From CAVPDA01 sp963702495 (GTDB lineage Bacteria; Pseudomonadota; Gammaproteobacteria; Burkholderiales; Rhodocyclaceae), in assembly GCA_963702495.1 (NCBI GenBank), contig CAVPDA010000018.1:62001-126000 (forward strand): 64,000 bases of DNA, written 5' to 3'. A model generated the notes under the pieces. It was not told the DNA's origin, searched no databases, and saw only the letters and a program-made list of their open reading frames with translations. Position 1 is the stretch's first letter; every line of letters begins with the position of its first letter. The position numbers were made by a program, and so were the translations under genes. Below are positions 27,282 through 35,804 of this stretch, one piece after another.

Positions 27282-27757
27282 TTCGCCACCCCCGCCTGAC
27301 TGGTCACCAAGGTCTTCTTGGACTGCTCCGCGGCCTCGTGGGCCTTTTTCACGGCGTCCGCGGCTTCGGGAGGCATGTAGTTCTCGTCGTGCTTGGCGAG
27401 AACTTCCTCCGCCACGAACACGCCGTCGGGGCCGATCTTGCCCTGGGTCACCACTCCCTTGCCTTCCTTGAACAGATCGGGCAGCACGCCCTTGTATTGC
27501 ACCGGTATCGACTTGGCGGTGTCGGTGACGATGAACTGCACCGTGACGCCGTCCTCCCGGCGCTTCACGCTGCCCTGCTCCACCAGGCCGCCGATGCGGA
27601 AGGAGCGACCCTGGGGCGCTTCGTTGTTGGCCACCTGCGTCGGCGTGAAGAAGAACACCAGGTTCTTCTGGAACGCCGACAGTACCAGCGCCGATGCGAT
27701 GACTATCGCCGCCAGTCCGCCTCCGACCAGCGCCAATCGCTTATGTCTCGGTTTCAT
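27278..27757 (-). CDS. ccmE: heme chaperone CcmE
   Basis: 159 residues: one N-terminal membrane helix, an OB-fold, and the heme-binding His in LAKHDENYMPPE to which heme is covalently attached before transfer to CcmF. It overlaps ccmD by 17 bases. Confidence 0.95.
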   Translation of the reverse strand: MKPRHKRLALVGGGLAAIVIASALVLSAFQKNLVFFFTPTQVANNEAPQGRSFRIGGLVEQGSVKRREDGVTVQFIVTDTAKSIPVQYKGVLPDLFKEGKGVVTQGKIGPDGVFVAEEVLAKHDENYMPPEAADAVKKAHEAAEQSKKTLVTSQAGVAK

Positions 27758-27938
27758 CCTTCACCCCGCCGTAGTGGTTGCGCGGCATGCGCGCGAGAAA
27801 TTGCATGATCGATTTCTTCCGCTGCAGCAGCAGCACGATCTCCGTCAGCATGAAGAGCAGTGTTACCGCGTACGAACCCCAGACATAGAGCCCGTACCCC
27901 CCCATCGCCCAAAAATTCGACCAACTGCCCCAGTTCAT
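27741..27938 (-). CDS. ccmD: CcmD, heme-release subunit
   Basis: 65 residues with a single membrane helix (YAVTLLFMLTEIVLLL) preceded by a Trp/Gly-rich N-terminus (WSNFWAMGGYGLYVWGSY) and a basic tail, the layout of CcmD. It overlaps ccmC by ATGA. CcmD helps release holo-CcmE from the CcmABC complex. Confidence 0.85.
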   Translation of the reverse strand: MNWGSWSNFWAMGGYGLYVWGSYAVTLLFMLTEIVLLLQRKKSIMQFLARMPRNHYGGVKDETET

Positions 27939-28678
27939 TTGCGTGCCCCGACGTACTCCGCCACCCATTCCGTGTGGCGCTCCCGCTCCAGGATGATGCT
28001 GCGCACCCGGGTCAGCACCACCGCCAGGGAGTACATCCAGAATCCCAGCGCCATGATCAGCATGCCCAGCAGCATGGTCTTCGCCATCGTCGGCGCCGCC
28101 ATCAGGCTCACCGAAGCGCCCTGGTGCAGCGTGTTCCACCACTTCACCGAAAAATAGATGATCGGGATGTTCACCACCCCGGTCAATGCCAGCACCGCCC
28201 CCGCCTTGTCGGCGCGGCGCGGATCATCGATCGCCGCCTGCAGCGCCATGAACCCAAGATACAGAAACAGCAGTATCAGCTCGGAAGTCAGCCGAGCGTC
28301 CCATACCCACCACGTGCCCCAGGTCGGCTTGCCCCACAGCGCCCCCGTCCACAGGGCAAGGAAGGTGAACATCGCGCCGGTGGGCGCCAGCGCCGTCGCC
28401 ATCATGGACGACAGGCGCGTGTTCAGCACCAACCCGATTCCGGCCCAGAACGCCATCACCAGATAGAGGAACATGGACATCCAGGCGGCCGGCACATGGA
28501 TGAAGATGATGCGGTACGCCTCCCCCTGCTGGGCGTCCGTGGGCGCGACGAAGAACCCGATGTACAGCCCCCAGATGCACAGGACCAACGCCAGGACGGC
28601 AAACCACGGAATCATCCTCCCGGCCAGGGGGAAGAAGGTCTGAGGTGAAGAGTACTTGAACCAGTTAATGGTTCCCAT
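27935..28678 (-). CDS. ccmC: heme exporter/CcmE heme loader CcmC
   Basis: 247 residues, six membrane helices, tryptophan-rich WWD motif (WGTWWVWDARLTSELI) and flanking His residues (FIHVPAAW, KWWNTLHQGASV) that bind heme for loading onto CcmE. The 102 bases between ccmB and ccmC contain a small CGGGG-ACAAA-CCCCG stem-loop, the only notable gap inside ccmABCDEFGHI. Confidence 0.94.
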   Translation of the reverse strand: MGTINWFKYSSPQTFFPLAGRMIPWFAVLALVLCIWGLYIGFFVAPTDAQQGEAYRIIFIHVPAAWMSMFLYLVMAFWAGIGLVLNTRLSSMMATALAPTGAMFTFLALWTGALWGKPTWGTWWVWDARLTSELILLFLYLGFMALQAAIDDPRRADKAGAVLALTGVVNIPIIYFSVKWWNTLHQGASVSLMAAPTMAKTMLLGMLIMALGFWMYSLAVVLTRVRSIILERERHTEWVAEYVGARK

Positions 28679-28780
28679 ATTGGAAGGAACTCGTTTGGTT
28701 GAGCCTTCGGGGACAAACCCCGCCGCCGATTTCGCGCACGCAATTAAGCAAAGCGCATGCCAAAACCTTGAAATATTGGG

Positions 28781-29449
28781 CTATTCGAGCGAAATGCGCA
28801 AGCCCACCGCAGCCGCCCAGGGCGCCAGCATCACCGCCATGACCAGCCCTGCCGCCAGCAGGAACACATGGGACTCGGCACCCAGGCCGGCCGCCTCGGC
28901 CCCCACCGAGCCGGCGCCGAAGATCAGGACCGGGATGTAGAGGGGCAGCACCAGCAGCGACACCAGCACCCCGCCACCGCGCAAGCCGAGCGTGAGCGAC
29001 GCGCCGATCGCGCCGACCAGGCTCAGGATGGGCGTGCCGATGAGCAGCGATAGTACCAGCACGCCGAGTTGCCCTGCCGGCAGGTCGAACTGCAGCCCGA
29101 GCACCGGAGCGATCAGCACCAGCGGCAGCCCCGACACCAGCCAATGGGCCAGGATCTTGCCGAACACGATCACGCCCAGCGGCTCCGAAGAGAGCAACAT
29201 CTGTTCCAGCGTGCCGTCGAGGTAATCCAACGAGAACATGCGTCCGAGCGACAGCATCGATGCCAGCAGTGCCGCCACCCACAGGATGCCCGGTGCCATG
29301 AGGCGCAGCAGGTTGGTCTCGGGCCCCACGCCGAGAGGAAACAGGCTCACCACGATGACAAAGAAGAACAGCGTGGTGAGCACGTCGGAGCGGCGACGGA
29401 AAGCCAGCACCAGATCGCGTCGCAGCACGCAGCGGAAGATCCTCAGCAT
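28781..29449 (-). CDS. ccmB: heme ABC transporter permease CcmB
   Basis: 222 residues, six membrane helices, standard CcmB length, with family segments LDYLDGTLEQMLLSSEPL and LSLLIGTPILSLVGAIGASL. It forms the CcmAB transporter that drives release of holo-CcmE. Overlaps ccmA by 7 bases. Confidence 0.92.
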   Translation of the reverse strand: MLRIFRCVLRRDLVLAFRRRSDVLTTLFFFVIVVSLFPLGVGPETNLLRLMAPGILWVAALLASMLSLGRMFSLDYLDGTLEQMLLSSEPLGVIVFGKILAHWLVSGLPLVLIAPVLGLQFDLPAGQLGVLVLSLLIGTPILSLVGAIGASLTLGLRGGGVLVSLLVLPLYIPVLIFGAGSVGAEAAGLGAESHVFLLAAGLVMAVMLAPWAAAVGLRISLE

Positions 29450-30072
29450 GCCACGTCATCCAAATCGAGGCGGCGCGCCTTGGTGGCTTCGAATTCCACT
29501 TCCTGGTGGGTGGTGTAGATGACCATCCCGCCGTCCTTAATATGGGCTTCGATGGTCTGGCGCAGGCTGTCCACCGCCCGCTTGTCCAGCGCGGTGAAGG
29601 GCTCGTCCAGCACCCACAGCGGAACCCGCGTTGACAGCAGCAGGCGCGCCAGCGCGACGCGCCGGCGCTGGCCCTGGGACAGCACCTTGGTCGGGAGATC
29701 CTCGCGACCGGAGAGCCCGATCCTTTGCAGCGCGCCGCGCGCTTCCTCTGCAGCGACCGGACCACCGGACAAGGTAGCCGAGGTCATCAGGTTCTCCACC
29801 GCCGTGAGGTCGTCCTTTACGGCCGGCGCGTGGCCGATATAGACCAGATCGCGATAGAACTCCTCGCGCAGGGATCGGATGTTCTGTCCGTTCCAGCGCA
29901 CGTCGCCCTCCGCCGGCGCACTGAGGCCGCACAGCAGGCGCAGCAGGCTGGTCTTGCCGGTGCCGTTGGCTCCGGCCACATGCAACGCCGCTCCCGCAGC
30001 CACGGAGAAGTTCAGGCGGCGGAACAGGGGTCGGTCGCCGCGCACGCAGGCGAGCTCGTCAGCTTCCAGCAT
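29443..30072 (-). CDS. ccmA: heme ABC transporter ATPase CcmA
   Basis: 209-residue ABC ATPase: Walker A GANGTGKTS, signature LSQGQRRRVALARL, Walker B LWVLDEPFTALD, switch His in YTTHQEVE. First gene of the ccm block; 27 bases separate it from the spermidine-synthase-like gene upstream, so it may be co-transcribed with the large minus-strand run. Confidence 0.93.
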   Translation of the reverse strand: MLEADELACVRGDRPLFRRLNFSVAAGAALHVAGANGTGKTSLLRLLCGLSAPAEGDVRWNGQNIRSLREEFYRDLVYIGHAPAVKDDLTAVENLMTSATLSGGPVAAEEARGALQRIGLSGREDLPTKVLSQGQRRRVALARLLLSTRVPLWVLDEPFTALDKRAVDSLRQTIEAHIKDGGMVIYTTHQEVEFEATKARRLDLDDVAC

Positions 30073-30099
30073 CCTCGGGGGAATGGAAAAAAGACGGCA

Positions 30100-31746
30100 T
30101 TATACGGGCTGCCGGCGTCTTGCCGGGACCCCCGTGTCGTCTTGGGGAGCTCCCGCGCCAAAGCCGCCGCCCAGCAGCAGGATGTCGGGATGGGTAGTGT
30201 CGAGTATGGTGCGGCGCACCCGCTCCTTGAGCCAGATGTCGCGCACGTCGATGGGATTGAAATCGTCGGTAAGCACGATCGCGTCCGGCGCATCGGGAAC
30301 GGTGACGATATGCGACAGACCGTGGCGGACCCATTTTTCGGGCAGACGATGGATCGGCTCCTGCTCCGGTTGGGGCACCGGTCCGACGGCGCCGTCACGG
30401 GCGATGAGTACGAAATTGCCCGAGCCGTCGCCGCCGTCCGCGTCGAACACCGGATGCACCGCCACGTCGCGGAAGACGCTGCGCAGCGTCTTCACCACCG
30501 ACAACGTCATCGCATTGTGCTGCCGCAGGCTGCCCATGAGGTTGAGGGAGAGGACGCCTCCCGGCTTCAGGCGCGCCTTGGTCAGCAGCAGCGCCTCCTG
30601 CGACAGGAGGTGACCAGGCGTCGTGTCGCCGTTGAACACGTCGAGAACGATGTAGTCGTAGCTCCTGCCCGGACGCGCCAGGAAGGCCCGCGCGTCCTCC
30701 ACATGGACCGGCACCTGGGGCGGGAAGCCGAAATGCTGCCGCGCCACCTCCACCACCTGCGGATCGATATCCACCACCTCGGTGGCGATGCCGCGCGCCG
30801 CATACCAGCGCGGCACCAGCCCCGCGCCCAGTCCCACCACCAGGCAGTCGCTGCCGTCCGGCCGCAACGCCACAGGGATGAACTGCATCAGGTAGGAGTA
30901 CTCGTACACCGACTGGCCGGTGGCGACGTCCACCCCGCCCTGCACCAGGCCGTCGATGATCAGTTCACGGTTGTGCGTGGCGCCGTAGCGATAGTCCACG
31001 ACCTTGATGCTGCCGTAGAAGCTGTCCCGGCTATGCACCACCGAAACCCGGGTGCCGTCCGCTGCCGTGACGCTGGGCAGGGTCGGGCGCGGCGCCAGGG
31101 CGAGGGCGAGAACCGGCAGCGCCAGCAGCGCCCATTGGCGGCGGAACAGGGCGAAATAGACGCCACCGAGGGCGATCAGCACGATGCCTCCGAAAAAGAA
31201 GGCCTGGGCGATACCGAGATAGGCGATCAGAAAGTACCCGGTGGCGAGCGTGCCGGCGAAGCTGCCGGCGGTGGAAACGGCATAGAAGATGCCGACGGTC
31301 CGGCCCAGCCGGCCCCATTCGCGCACCGCGATCCGCACCACGTAGGGCGAGACGCAGCCGAGCAGGAACAGCGCCGGACCGAACAGCAGCAGGGCGCTGC
31401 CGAAGGCTCCGGCGCGCAACCCGAGCGGCAGCGTGGCTTTGAGCACCAGCGGCTTGAGCCAGGGCACGCACGCCACCAGCACGCCGGCGGTCATGATGAT
31501 GCCATAGAGCCAGGCCGGATCCGGGTGCCGGTCCGCCAGATGGCCGCCCGCCGCGTAACCCAGCGCCAGGGCGAGCAGGGCGACGGTGATGAGCGCGGTC
31601 CACACGAACAGGCTGACGCCGAAGAATGGGCCGATCACGCGCGAGCCCAGCACCTCGACCACCATCACCAGCGCCCCGGTGATGACCGTGGTGGCGAGCA
31701 GAAACGCGAAGAAGGCGGGGCTAGGGCCGGCGGCGGGCTGGGTCAC
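30100..31746 (-). CDS. membrane-fused spermidine synthase-like protein
   Basis: About 548 residues. The N-terminal half has seven or so membrane helices (FFAFLLATTVITGALVMVVE... to ...ALLALPVLALAL); the C-terminal half is a Rossmann methyltransferase-like spermidine synthase fold (YSYLMQFIPVAL, LVVGLGAGLVPRWY, VVDIDPQVVEVARQHF, YDYIVLDVFNG). Fusions of this kind are common in bacteria but their substrate is unproven; polyamine synthesis should not be assumed. GTG 31746 fits the end of the preceding gene, giving a 26-base overlap. Its position between a cytochrome cluster and ccm is unusual. Confidence 0.8.
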   Translation of the reverse strand: MTQPAAGPSPAFFAFLLATTVITGALVMVVEVLGSRVIGPFFGVSLFVWTALITVALLALALGYAAGGHLADRHPDPAWLYGIIMTAGVLVACVPWLKPLVLKATLPLGLRAGAFGSALLLFGPALFLLGCVSPYVVRIAVREWGRLGRTVGIFYAVSTAGSFAGTLATGYFLIAYLGIAQAFFFGGIVLIALGGVYFALFRRQWALLALPVLALALAPRPTLPSVTAADGTRVSVVHSRDSFYGSIKVVDYRYGATHNRELIIDGLVQGGVDVATGQSVYEYSYLMQFIPVALRPDGSDCLVVGLGAGLVPRWYAARGIATEVVDIDPQVVEVARQHFGFPPQVPVHVEDARAFLARPGRSYDYIVLDVFNGDTTPGHLLSQEALLLTKARLKPGGVLSLNLMGSLRQHNAMTLSVVKTLRSVFRDVAVHPVFDADGGDGSGNFVLIARDGAVGPVPQPEQEPIHRLPEKWVRHGLSHIVTVPDAPDAIVLTDDFNPIDVRDIWLKERVRRTILDTTHPDILLLGGGFGAGAPQDDTGVPARRRQPV

Positions 31747-33832
31747 GTTGGGGGTCAGCGGATTGGACTTGCGGCGGACCGTCGGGCGAAGCGGGCGCGG
31801 CGGCACGGCGGCGCTGGAGCTGCTCCTCCCACTCCCACAACGCGGCTTCGGCCTTGCGGCGGTAGGGATCGTCCGGCGCGGCCAGGTGTGCATAGGTGCG
31901 CATGGCGCCCACCGCGCCCGGCAGATCCCCGAGCCCCTCGAGGGCTTCCGCCAGGCCGTAATAGGCGTTCAGTTGGTCGTCCCGCAGCGCCAGTGCGCTC
32001 TCGAAGAAATCGCGGGCGGGAGCGTGCTGACCCAGGCCGATCAGGGCGAAACCCATGTTGACATGGGCTTCGGGCATCTGCGGCGCCAGTTCGAGCACAC
32101 GGTGGAAAGCCGTGACGGCGTGCTCGTACTGCCGGGCGTGAAGCATCGCTACCCCCTGCAGGAAGCGCTGATCGACCTCCTCGCGCCGCTTCTGTGCGGC
32201 GTGCGAGACCTGGTCCACCGGCTTGAAACCGGCGAGCAGGGAGTTGACCCAGGCACGCGACGGCGCCTGGCTCGGCAGATAGGCGAAGCCAAGCCCCAGC
32301 AGCAGGACAGTCGATACAGTAAAGACCAGAGCACGGGGGCGGGCGTCGCTGCGCGGACGGGCAACGCCGGCGCTTGCCGGCGCGGCCGCGTGCGGCCCCT
32401 CGGCTGACTCCGGCACGAGCAGCGAGGCGACTGCGGCGGCAGGTGTCCGTCGTGCCGCTGCCCCCGGCCACAAGGCGCGCACGGCGAGCACGAAGAACAG
32501 GGCACCGCCGGCGACGGCCAGCAGGCCGCCCACACCGGTCAGGGCGCTCGCCGCAAAGTGGCTGGCGCCGTCGATCGACCACTCGGTATGGGGCGTCTTG
32601 CGCGGCGTGCCCTGACCCCCCAGCCACGCCAGCCCGGCCACCATCAGCAGCAGACCGCTGCCGTAGATGAGGGGCTGCCAGCGCGCCAGCGCAGAGGGCG
32701 CTGCACCGTTCAGGCGCAGCATCGTCTGCAGCGTCACCGTCATCAGCGCCAGGGTGACGCCGCCCACCGTGCCGTGGTAGTGGGCGGGCACCATGGTGCT
32801 GTCGGTGCGGATGAAGGCCCCGAGAACGCACCCGGCGGCGAACAGAAGCAGCGACAGCCAGAGGCTGGCGCGGACTCCGATTCCGTCCGCAGTGCGGGGA
32901 AGACGCGGCAGCCATAGCGCCACGTAGGCGCCCAGCAGCAGGGGGACCGGCCACGTGCCATAGGCCATGAGCAAGGTGAAGCCCTTGCGGAAGGCGATGC
33001 CGTCGGGTGCATAGAGCGCGTGCAGCGCGAGGCCGGCCAGTGCCGGCACCGCCGCCAGTGCGAACAGAACGCGCAGGTAGGTTGGGTTCGGCCGCTGCGC
33101 CGGCAGCCCGAGCGTTCGCGCCATATGGAGCCAGGCCACCAGCATCAGCAGGGTAAAGGCGAACTGCGCGATATGGCCCGGCCCCCAGCTCACGAGTTCG
33201 TAGTAAAGGCCGGCATCGATGTCGGAAGGCAGGGCGGCGAGCGACCACAGGAGCGAGGCGAAGGCGGCCACCGTCACCAGCGCGGCCAGCTTGAGACCGA
33301 AGGCCGCGGGATCGCCCGGCGTCCGGCGTGAACGCCAGGCCGGCCACAGGACTCGCGCCGCCGCCAGCGCACTGCCCGCCACAAACCAGACGAGTCCGAT
33401 GCGGAACAGGCTGCTGTCGAGCACCGGCACATAGTTGGTGGCCACCGCAGCTCCGGGCATGGCCAGAGGCGAAAGAGCGACGGCTGCCACCCCCGCCGCC
33501 GCCAGGCCGAAGCCGGCCCAGCCCAGTGTCCGCCCGCGCGGCGTTCCGAGCGCGCTCCACAAGCCGCAGGCGACCGCCAGGAACCAGATCAGCACCGCGA
33601 GATTCACGTGCAGGACGAGGGCGACGCGGAACAAGTCGCCTGCCGGAAGGACATTCGCCACCTGCGGCACGCGGGCGATCACCAGCACGATGGCAAAGAC
33701 CGTGGACAGTCCGATGGCCACCGTCGCCAACGCCAGCCAAGCCGCCACCAGGGGCCTGTGTCTGTCCCCAGCGCCGGCCGCAGCGGGCGGCGCGAGGTCG
33801 GCGGGAGCGAGGATCAACGGCTGACGGTCCAT
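31721..33832 (-). CDS. heme-copper-oxidase subunit I-like protein fused to TPR domain
   Basis: About 703 residues. Residues 1 to about 490 form twelve or so membrane helices resembling heme-copper oxidase/NO reductase subunit I: a possible low-spin heme His in ALVLHVNLAVLIWFLA, an active-site-like His in WGPGHIAQFAF, and an H-x-H pair in VPAHYHGTVGGVTLALM. I see no adjacent His-His pair of the usual CuB site between these. The C-terminal part is soluble with TPR repeats (YEHAVTAFHRVLELAPQMPE, ARDFFESALALRDDQLNAYY). ATG 33832 is used; ATG 33925 would close the gap to ccsA. Possibly a non-catalytic or altered heme protein; function unknown. Confidence 0.7.
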   Translation of the reverse strand: MDRQPLILAPADLAPPAAAGAGDRHRPLVAAWLALATVAIGLSTVFAIVLVIARVPQVANVLPAGDLFRVALVLHVNLAVLIWFLAVACGLWSALGTPRGRTLGWAGFGLAAAGVAAVALSPLAMPGAAVATNYVPVLDSSLFRIGLVWFVAGSALAAARVLWPAWRSRRTPGDPAAFGLKLAALVTVAAFASLLWSLAALPSDIDAGLYYELVSWGPGHIAQFAFTLLMLVAWLHMARTLGLPAQRPNPTYLRVLFALAAVPALAGLALHALYAPDGIAFRKGFTLLMAYGTWPVPLLLGAYVALWLPRLPRTADGIGVRASLWLSLLLFAAGCVLGAFIRTDSTMVPAHYHGTVGGVTLALMTVTLQTMLRLNGAAPSALARWQPLIYGSGLLLMVAGLAWLGGQGTPRKTPHTEWSIDGASHFAASALTGVGGLLAVAGGALFFVLAVRALWPGAAARRTPAAAVASLLVPESAEGPHAAAPASAGVARPRSDARPRALVFTVSTVLLLGLGFAYLPSQAPSRAWVNSLLAGFKPVDQVSHAAQKRREEVDQRFLQGVAMLHARQYEHAVTAFHRVLELAPQMPEAHVNMGFALIGLGQHAPARDFFESALALRDDQLNAYYGLAEALEGLGDLPGAVGAMRTYAHLAAPDDPYRRKAEAALWEWEEQLQRRRAAAPASPDGPPQVQSADPQRDPARRRP

Positions 33833-33937
33833 GCGGGATTCGGAGTAACGGGCGGCAGGCGAATTCTGGGGCGTGGCAGGATGCAAGCTATTAGCAAAGG
33901 TGATGCCAGCGGTGCTTGCGGGCATCGGCGAGCAGCG

Positions 33938-34750
33938 TCAGACGGCCCCCTTGTGCGGCGCCTTGGAGATGAACGGCACGCCGAAGAAGGTGAGGAAGGC
34001 GACCGCGAACACGCCCAGGATCAGGATGGCGCCGGTACGCGGCGTGGTCTTGACGGTGAAGCGCAGGTGCAGCGAGAAGGCGAGCACGAGCCAGGTCAGG
34101 AAAGCCCAGGTCTCCAACGGATCCCAGGCCCAGTAGCGGCCCCAGGCGTCCTGCGCCCAGATGGCTCCCGCGATCAGCATCAGCGTCTCGAAGATGAGGC
34201 CGAGGGCCATGAAGCGGTAGGCCAATTCGTCCAGGCGCTCGTTGTCCGGCAGGCGCGCCAGCCGGGCGGTGCCGATATCCGCGCCGCGCAGCAGCACGAT
34301 GCCGGCGATGCCCACCGCCACCAGCACCGCGCCGAGAAAGACCTTGCCGAAGCCGATGTGGATGTAGAGCCAGACGGTGTGGTAGGTGGCCGGGAAATGC
34401 CCTTCGCCGGGATTGGTCATCAGCAGCCAGCCCATCATCACGAACAGGATCGGCATGACGACCGCGGCCGCCGGACGTATCGCCCGGATGCGCCAGTAGG
34501 CGATGCTGAATACCAGCAGCAGGCTCCAGATGTTGCTCGAAAGGATCTCGAACATGGTGATGAAAGGACCATGGTCGAGGCGGTTCCAGCGCAGGCCGAT
34601 GGACAGGGTATGCAGCGCCAGACCGAGCAGCATGAGCCCGAGCACCGTCTTCTCCGGTCGGCGGCCGAGCACCAGCCCGACGATGGCGATCGAGCCCGCC
34701 AGCACATAGAGCACCAGCGCGGCCCAAAGCGATTGCAGTTCCTGCAGCAT
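33938..34750 (-). CDS. ccsA: cytochrome c biogenesis protein CcsA/ResC
   Basis: About 270 residues with eight membrane helices and the tryptophan-rich heme-binding motif of System II (WGRYWAWDPLETWAFLTWL), plus flanking His residues (RWNRLDHGP, HLRFTVKTTPRTGA). With ResB it exports heme and ligates it to apocytochrome. ATG 34750 lies directly after the ResB stop. The window also encodes complete System I, so the cell may have two maturation routes. Confidence 0.9.
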   Translation of the reverse strand: MLQELQSLWAALVLYVLAGSIAIVGLVLGRRPEKTVLGLMLLGLALHTLSIGLRWNRLDHGPFITMFEILSSNIWSLLLVFSIAYWRIRAIRPAAAVVMPILFVMMGWLLMTNPGEGHFPATYHTVWLYIHIGFGKVFLGAVLVAVGIAGIVLLRGADIGTARLARLPDNERLDELAYRFMALGLIFETLMLIAGAIWAQDAWGRYWAWDPLETWAFLTWLVLAFSLHLRFTVKTTPRTGAILILGVFAVAFLTFFGVPFISKAPHKGAV

Positions 34751-34752
34751 GT

Positions 34753-35740
34753 TCAGGAATTCCAGGGCCGGGCGGCGAACTTGTTCCAGAAATGCCAGGC
34801 GAGGCTCGCCACGGCAATGAAGCCGGCGGCCAGCAGCCAGTGGATGGTCCAGTCGGAGAATACGCTGTAACCCATCCACGCTCGCAGGCCCTGATAGGTC
34901 AGCACGCCGTCGGGCAGCCGCACCTCGTCGCCCGGCAGGATCTCCCGCCGCTGCCCATCGACCCGCACCACCAGCGTGTGGCGCTCGGGGAGACGGAATT
35001 CCGAAGGCTTGTCCGGATCGAGGATGACCTCATCGAACTGCAGCATGATCCAGATCTTGTGGGCGCTCCCGGGCGGCTGCCATTCCTGCGCCTGCCGGTA
35101 CTCGTGCACCGGGTAGGCGGGGAGGTGCACACTTCCCACTTCAGGTGTCCCGCCGCTCGCCGGCCGCCACAGGAAAGTCGGGGCGAAGCCCTTGTTCGAA
35201 CTGGTGTAGATGCGATAACCGTGCAGCACCAGCGCGTCGTTGTCGCCGATCACCGCCGCCTCGACCCTGCCGCCCTCGTCGAGATAACGCAGGGGATTGC
35301 GCGTCTTGCCGCGGCGCACGCCGGGTGCGTACTCGATGCGGAAACCTTCATTCAGGAAGCGCACCCGGTCCAGCCGCCACCAATGCCACGGGCCCGCCTC
35401 GGAGGAACTCGGTACGCCGTTGAATTCCTCCCCTTGCGTTAAACTCGATCTGACCCTTGAAGTAGCTGAGGCGGCCCGCGGCCACCAGCAGCAGGATCGC
35501 GATCAGCGCCAGGTGGAAAACGAGCAGGGCGCTCTGCCGCCGGAACACGGCGTTGGTGGCGACCGCCGCCATCAGGTTGAGTGCCGCCAGCGTCAGCGGC
35601 ACCACCAGCGTCCAGGTGGTACGCGTCTCGCTGTGGTAGGCGACGATGATCCCGATTGCCAGAGCAACCAGGATCACAAGGGTGAGCTTGAGCGAACCCG
35701 CCGCGCGCAGCACCGAGCGCAGGGAATCCGCCAGGCTCAT
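34753..35740 (-). CDS. resB: cytochrome c biogenesis protein ResB (frameshifted)
   Basis: Partner of CcsA in System II. The upstream frame encodes the start MSLADSLRSVLRAAGSLKLT and three membrane helices to GRLSYFKGQIEF; the downstream frame continues LTQGEEFNGVPSSSEAGPWH, the periplasmic domain, and the last helix (DWTIHWLLAAGFIAVASLAW). The shift is explained by one extra base in the AAA run at 35441-35443. Corrected length of about 328 residues is short for ResB but complete in layout. Sits 64 bases after the 11-heme cytochrome gene. Confidence 0.85.
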
Positions 35741-35804
35741 GCGGGAGAGCGCGATCGTCACCGGGCGATCGGGGATCGTGGCAAACCGGGGCAGGCAGGT
35801 CCCA

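Noticed and set aside
29725..32061. Very long plus-strand open frame (about 778 codons)
   Set aside because: It is antisense to ccmA and the spermidine-synthase-like gene, both with clear motifs; its sequence is rich in Arg/His/Gln as expected from the opposite strand of GC-rich coding DNA and matches no family.
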